Positions 59,569 through 64,000 of a DNA stretch of 64,000 nucleotides are shown one piece after another. Below the pieces are notes generated by a model. It was not told where the DNA came from. It saw only the letters and a program-made list of their open reading frames with translations, and ran no database searches. Location: positions 39,598,732 to 39,662,731 of the forward strand of contig OY776131.1 in NCBI GenBank assembly GCA_963675135.1, given 5' to 3'. The position numbers and the translations under genes are program-made. This stretch comes from Galeopsis tetrahit. Taxonomy: Eukaryota > Streptophyta > Magnoliopsida > Lamiales > Lamiaceae. Position 1 is the stretch's first letter, and every line of letters begins with the position of its first letter.

Positions 59569-61915
59569 TTACTGATTTCCCATTTGAACCTCCTTACTTT
59601 GATTTCCCACATTACCCTCCCCTTTCTTTTCGCCCTTCTTCTCGTTCAATACCTTTAAAGTCGTTCTCCACTTAAAAAATGTCCCAAACAAAGACTCCAT
59701 TTCCTCAAGCGTTTTCCCTTGAGTCTCAGGGAGTAAAGTGTAAAAGAACAACCACGCCACCGCAGCAACACTCCCGTACAAAAAGAATGCCCCTCCAATA
59801 GTTATACCATCATACAGGGATATAAACGTCATTGATATAACCCCACTGGTGACACGATTAACCGCCACAGCCATACTGCACCCCTGGGCCCGCAGCCTCA
59901 ACGGGAAAATCTCCGAACTGTAAACCCAAGTAATCGGGCCCATCCCAATTGAGAAAAACGCCACAAATAATAAAATAGCTGCAATGGACAACGCTACGGC
60001 CCAAGTTGTTTTATGGCCCGCATGTTCTATCACCGTAAGCCCAATTCCCAGGCCCACTAACGACATGATCATTCCCGCTACACTTGATAGAAGCAACGGA
60101 CGCCGTCCGATCTTGTCTAAGAAAAACGTGGCCACTAGGATAAAGATCGTTTTCGTGAATCCAACGGCCATCGTCGCGAGTAGCTTATCCGTGTCCTTTT
60201 TTATACCGGCTCGCTCGAATATCTCCGGGCTGTACAGCACGACCGAGTCGATGCCACTCGCTTGTTGGAAGAAATGTATCCCCACGGCGCATATTAGAAT
60301 GTGGCGCACGGCAGGGGTGGGGCTGAGGAGAAGCTCGCGCCACACGCCTTCGCCGTGGCTGCGCTTCGTGACGGAAACGACGTCGTCGGTGCAGTGTTCG
60401 GGTATGCCAGCGGCTTCTTTTATTTCGCTGAGTCGGAGTTTGGATTCCTCGGCTGAGTCGGAGGTTTTGTCGAGGACTCGTTTGGCGTCGCCGAGTCGAC
60501 CCTGCATGACGAGCCAACGCGGTGACTCGGGCATGGCGAGGACGGCGAGTGCGATGAAAACGGAGGGGATCGCCCCGACTCCGAGCATTAATCGCCAGCC
60601 CAAGTGTTGTGGAAGCTTCGAGAATGCGTAGTTTGAAACGTAGCCGAGCAATATACCTGCGGAAAAACGGGTATGAGATCACTTGTGACACTTTTTTTTA
60701 CGGGGCTTGTGACACTTTTATTCAACTATCTAATTAATCTAAAGAAAAATGAGTTCATTTTATTTCTGTAAATACTTACAAATTAAAGGGTATTCTTGTC
60801 CATTTAATTAAACTTTTTAAGCTTCCAACTGAGATTTTAATTTGTGGAGGAGTACTATATAATTATGATATTATATGAATCTGGCCCTATTTTATTTGGG
60901 AAAGCATGTTCTCAATAAGTTGTGGGCATGTCAATTATTGGATCAATCCTAAGGAAATCAGATTTTTTCAATTAAAATAATGCTACAAAATTTAATACTC
61001 ATAAAAATCAGATATTATTATTTTTAATATAAAATGCATCGGTAAACACAATCGGGACGTCACCTTACAAAGGTGTAACAAACATTTAATTAATCATTAC
61101 TAAAAATAAAATCCTTTCAATTTTTTCCGTTGAATTCTTAGCCATGTTTTTTGTATTTTTATATGCTTTAATATTTTAATTAAATATATTTAGCTCCAAT
61201 TTTGTAGTCCAAGAAATTTGTACAGCTATTTATTAGACAATTAAGATCAATAATAATAATAATAATAATAATATTCGGCAGTGGCAACCAATTAATCATG
61301 TTAATTATTGCATGAAAAAAGACAAAAACATACCAAAATTGATGAAGACCTCCGGGAAAGAAGAGAGGAAGCCGCGGGAGGAAGCCGGGGCCACCTCGGC
61401 CGTGTATACCGGCGCAATCATGAGGGCGTAGCCGACGCCGATTCCACATACAAAGCGGCCAAACATGAGGAAAGCGTAGTTGGTGGAGAAACCCATAAGC
61501 AGAGCGCCCGCGAAAAAAATGGCCCCGGCGAAGACTATGGTGTAGCGCCGCCCAATCCAGTCGGAGGTGCGGCCGGCGGCGGCTGACCCCAGGAGTGAGT
61601 ACAAATTTAGGATTCCCATTATCACCTCCTTTTGTGAGGAGGTCATATGTATGTCCCTTCGGATGTAGATTATAGCTCCACTCATCACTCCTATATCTGC
61701 ATTAATTAATTAAAAATATTAGCTAATTAACTAAGATAATTATGTATTAATCTTGATTAATTATACGTACCGTATCCAAGTAAGATTGAGGTCATGGAAG
61801 CCAAGAAAGCACAAGCCAGAGCATACTTGTTTCTCTTGGGTTTCTTGGGCGGGTCGAAAGCGGGTATGGGCAATTGAGATTGCCCGGTGGCAACTCCGTT
61901 TCTCTCCGACGTCAT
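59569..61915 (-). CDS. PLT5: Polyol/monosaccharide transporter (3 exons)
   Basis: A proton-coupled symporter of the major facilitator superfamily that imports polyols and some monosaccharides across the plasma membrane. Exons 61915-61771, 61696-61334 and 60656-59569 join in frame to 531 aa (Arabidopsis PLT5 about 539). The sugar-porter signatures are intact: LGYDIGVMSGA at the first membrane span, GRTSDWIGRRY in loop 2-3, PESPRWL after span 6, QQASGIDSVVLYSP in span 7, DKIGRRPLL in loop 8-9, PETQGKTLEEME after span 12. Twelve membrane spans are expected. The C-terminal tail is Lys- and Glu-rich (LNEKKGEKKGEG). The start ATG in MTSERNG is the only suitable one. An (AAT)n microsatellite lies in intron 2. 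No break seen. Exact PLT number within the family is uncertain. Confidence 0.93.
61249..61272 (+). repeat. (AAT)n microsatellite in transporter intron 2
   Basis: About eight AAT units at 61249-61272, inside the intron between exons 2 and 3. Confidence 0.85.
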
Positions 61916-62010
61916 TCCGGCGGAGAGCGGCGGCTGTGAGTAGTAGTGTGTAATCTTTAGTAGTTGCTAGACAGGATAAGTAGTGTACCTTTGGTGTTAT
62001 TTGAGTGGTG

Positions 62011-62023
62011 AATATTTATAGAG
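62011..62023 (-). promoter_or_regulatory. TATA box of the polyol transporter gene
   Basis: The minus strand reads CTCTATAAATATT about 100 bp upstream of the ATG at 61915. The spacing fits a transcription start near 61985 and a leader of about 70 nt. Confidence 0.6.
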
Positions 62024-64000
62024 GGGAGAGAGAATAGGAGGGACAAATTGGGAATTTTAATACTCTCTCCGTCCCGAAATGACTTGGCGGTTTGACTGAC
62101 ACACTTTTAAAAAAAATGAGATTTAGTAGTTGGCGGTGACAGATGTGAAATAAAAGAGTGATGTTTTAGGTGATTTGGTAGGGTATAAAGTGGATTTGAT
62201 GTATTATAAAGTAAAATGTTTGTAAAAAATGAGCATAATTTTAAAAATAAAACAATGTTGAGAGAATATTAATTTTATTGAATATTTCTAAATAAAAAAT
62301 ATGTAAGTAATTTATGATGTTTCAATAAAAAAAAATGTGGAAATAATTATGCACCAGATTAAGAGTATTTTTTTTTTTTTTATGTCCAACATTGACTCGT
62401 TGAGTATGCTAGTTTCTGATAAGTGCGAGAGCATAAGGTCAAAGATGTTGTTCACGTCATCGGTTCATTTCTTGAGGAAATGTTTATTTTAGGATTATAT
62501 TTGATTTTTTTTATTTGGAGTTTTATAGTTTAGTGGATGTGAATGTTATGACTAGTAATGCGCTGTTTTGAAATCTATATTAGAGTGAGATTTTGTTTGG
62601 TGTGAAATAAAATTTGAAAAATTGGTGCAAGAGGACAAAATTAAGTTTCAATAGGATAGTATGATTAAAAAATAATTATCCATTTTAATGTACGTGGGTC
62701 AAATGCATTGGAAACCTCCCTTCACCTTTCATTTAATTTCATAAAATAGTGCATTATTTCATATTTTCATTCATTAATTAAACCCCCATCCTTTCCGAGA
62801 TGAATGCATGATAATTTGACTAAAGATTGTCCAAAATTAGATGCATTATTTTCTATAAAGAAATTCAATTATTTTAATCCACAATCTTTAAAAATCTCAA
62901 AATTATATAATACGGAGTATATGTATATATTTTAATTAAAATAGAAAAGACCATTTCAACTCTTATTAAAATCTTATTTTATCTCATTTAATATTAAGCG
63001 AATTTGTCATAATATTTTTAAACGTGTAGTGACAATTGTCTTATAAACTGTAATAACAATACTTTTGTCGTGTATTAGTAAAATATGTTTTTTTGAGTAA
63101 TATCATATTTTGACCTCAAAGTAACATATTTTTTGTCTTGTTGTTGTAAAATATTTCATGATACTGCAAAGCTAAAATATGTTACTCCTAAAAGATAAAA
63201 AAAATTATATTACTACAAGACCAAAATAATATTACTATATAATAAGATCAAAAGTGTAATTCAAAAAAAATTTGAACACTTAATTTTTTGGGCAAATTTA
63301 ACATAATATTGTTGAACATGTGTGATATATTTTTTACCTTATATGCAATTGACTTAATTAAACATATTTTAATGTTCTCTTTTATATGCATTTTTTTTTT
63401 TTTTGTAATAAAAATTGTTGTTGTTTACGTTCACTTCAAACTTATTTCATTGAAATTTAAAACAATGTCCCACGACTTATTCCACAAACAAGATAAGCAG
63501 CGTAACATGTTCCATTCTGCAACCGAATTTTGTTATGAAGAAAAAATGTACTCTAAAAAAAATGCATATAATAATTAAACAAACTGATTTATTAAAATAA
63601 TAAAATCTATTTTATTCCAATCAGGTTTAATAGGAAACAAATTTTATTTTGTAAAAATAAAAACTAATTTCCGGAATTCAATTTTATACAATATGAATAA
63701 TTCATTTTTTTTAAAGCCTAAAAGAATATACTCCGTATTTGTTAATAATTTTAAAATAAGTCTACAATTATATATTGTTGAATTGGTTTGATTTTAGGGT
63801 GGTTTAGTTCGATAGTCATGAAGTCTATAAATTATACGCAGTACAGTATATAATAACACTTTTATTTTATTTTATTTGTCACAAGTCTAATCTAGCAGTA
63901 ACAAAATAGGTCTAAAATATTTTTTTTAAAGTCCACAATTATTGATACTAGTCTCTTATAAATGTGTATGGTTCAAATAAGATACAAGACAAATATAGCA
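62024..64000. other. AT-rich upstream spacer, no gene seen
   Basis: Includes a single Stowaway-like end near 62063-62085 (CTCTCTCCGTCCCGAAATGAC) without a clear partner. Open frames such as 63288-63578 are hydrophobic by composition. Nothing is recognised. Confidence 0.6.

Noticed and set aside
59984..60631. 215-codon plus-strand frame
   Set aside because: It is the antisense of the polyol transporter third exon, open because of its GC-rich codon use; it resembles no protein.
1..64000. CRISPR arrays, operons or prokaryotic defence genes
   Set aside because: No regularly spaced short repeats occur, and introns, MITEs and plant genes show the window is eukaryotic nuclear DNA.

Overview
This is a stretch of a plant nuclear genome: genes are split by AT-rich introns with GT-AG borders, the spacers are strongly AT-rich, and retrotransposons, hAT elements and Stowaway-type MITEs are abundant. 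The gene set (PI4K-alpha, chloroplast ABCI10, a TLDc protein, a BAG co-chaperone, a polyol transporter) is that of a dicot. I suspect an asterid, possibly Lamiales, but cannot prove it from the sequence. All exon borders were placed by hand and rest on GT-AG sites, an unbroken frame and recognisable protein.

Layout. 1-14.4 kb is gene-free and repeat-rich. It holds a degenerate repeat block, a 595-bp hAT element (4060-4654) and a 5'-truncated L1-type LINE on the minus strand (4949-11639). That LINE carries a 1.5-kb hAT insertion and a recent 852-bp tandem duplication. 14.49-32.8 kb is one complete gene, phosphatidylinositol 4-kinase alpha, in 26 exons coding for about 2009 aa, with MITEs and LINE tails in its introns. 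34.9-35.7 kb (minus) is a BAG-domain co-chaperone gene whose frame is broken by a one-base shift near its 3' end; heat-shock-like elements lie upstream. 36-43 kb is a graveyard: a hAT MITE, a Tourist-like MITE, an internally deleted Ty3/gypsy element, and remnants of a METTL13-like methyltransferase and a NEDD1-like WD40 gene. 43.5-46.1 kb (plus) is ABCI10 in 5 exons (270 aa), and 47.8-51.0 kb (minus) is a TLDc-domain gene in 8 exons (315 aa). 52.2-58.9 kb is a decayed minus-strand Ty1/copia element with a 1340-bp solo LTR of a second element inserted in its gag. 59.6-61.9 kb (minus) is a polyol/monosaccharide transporter in 3 exons (531 aa). The rest is AT-rich spacer.

The genes are independent single-copy housekeeping or metabolic genes, not an operon or cluster: phosphoinositide synthesis at the plasma membrane, chloroplast transport, a putative stress protein, Hsp70 co-chaperoning and sugar-alcohol uptake. 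I found no convincing undescribed biological system. The most informative observations are the nested and ordered transposon events with readable target-site duplications, the frameshifted BAG gene, the gag-integrase fusion, and a MITE 48 bp upstream of the ABCI10 start codon.
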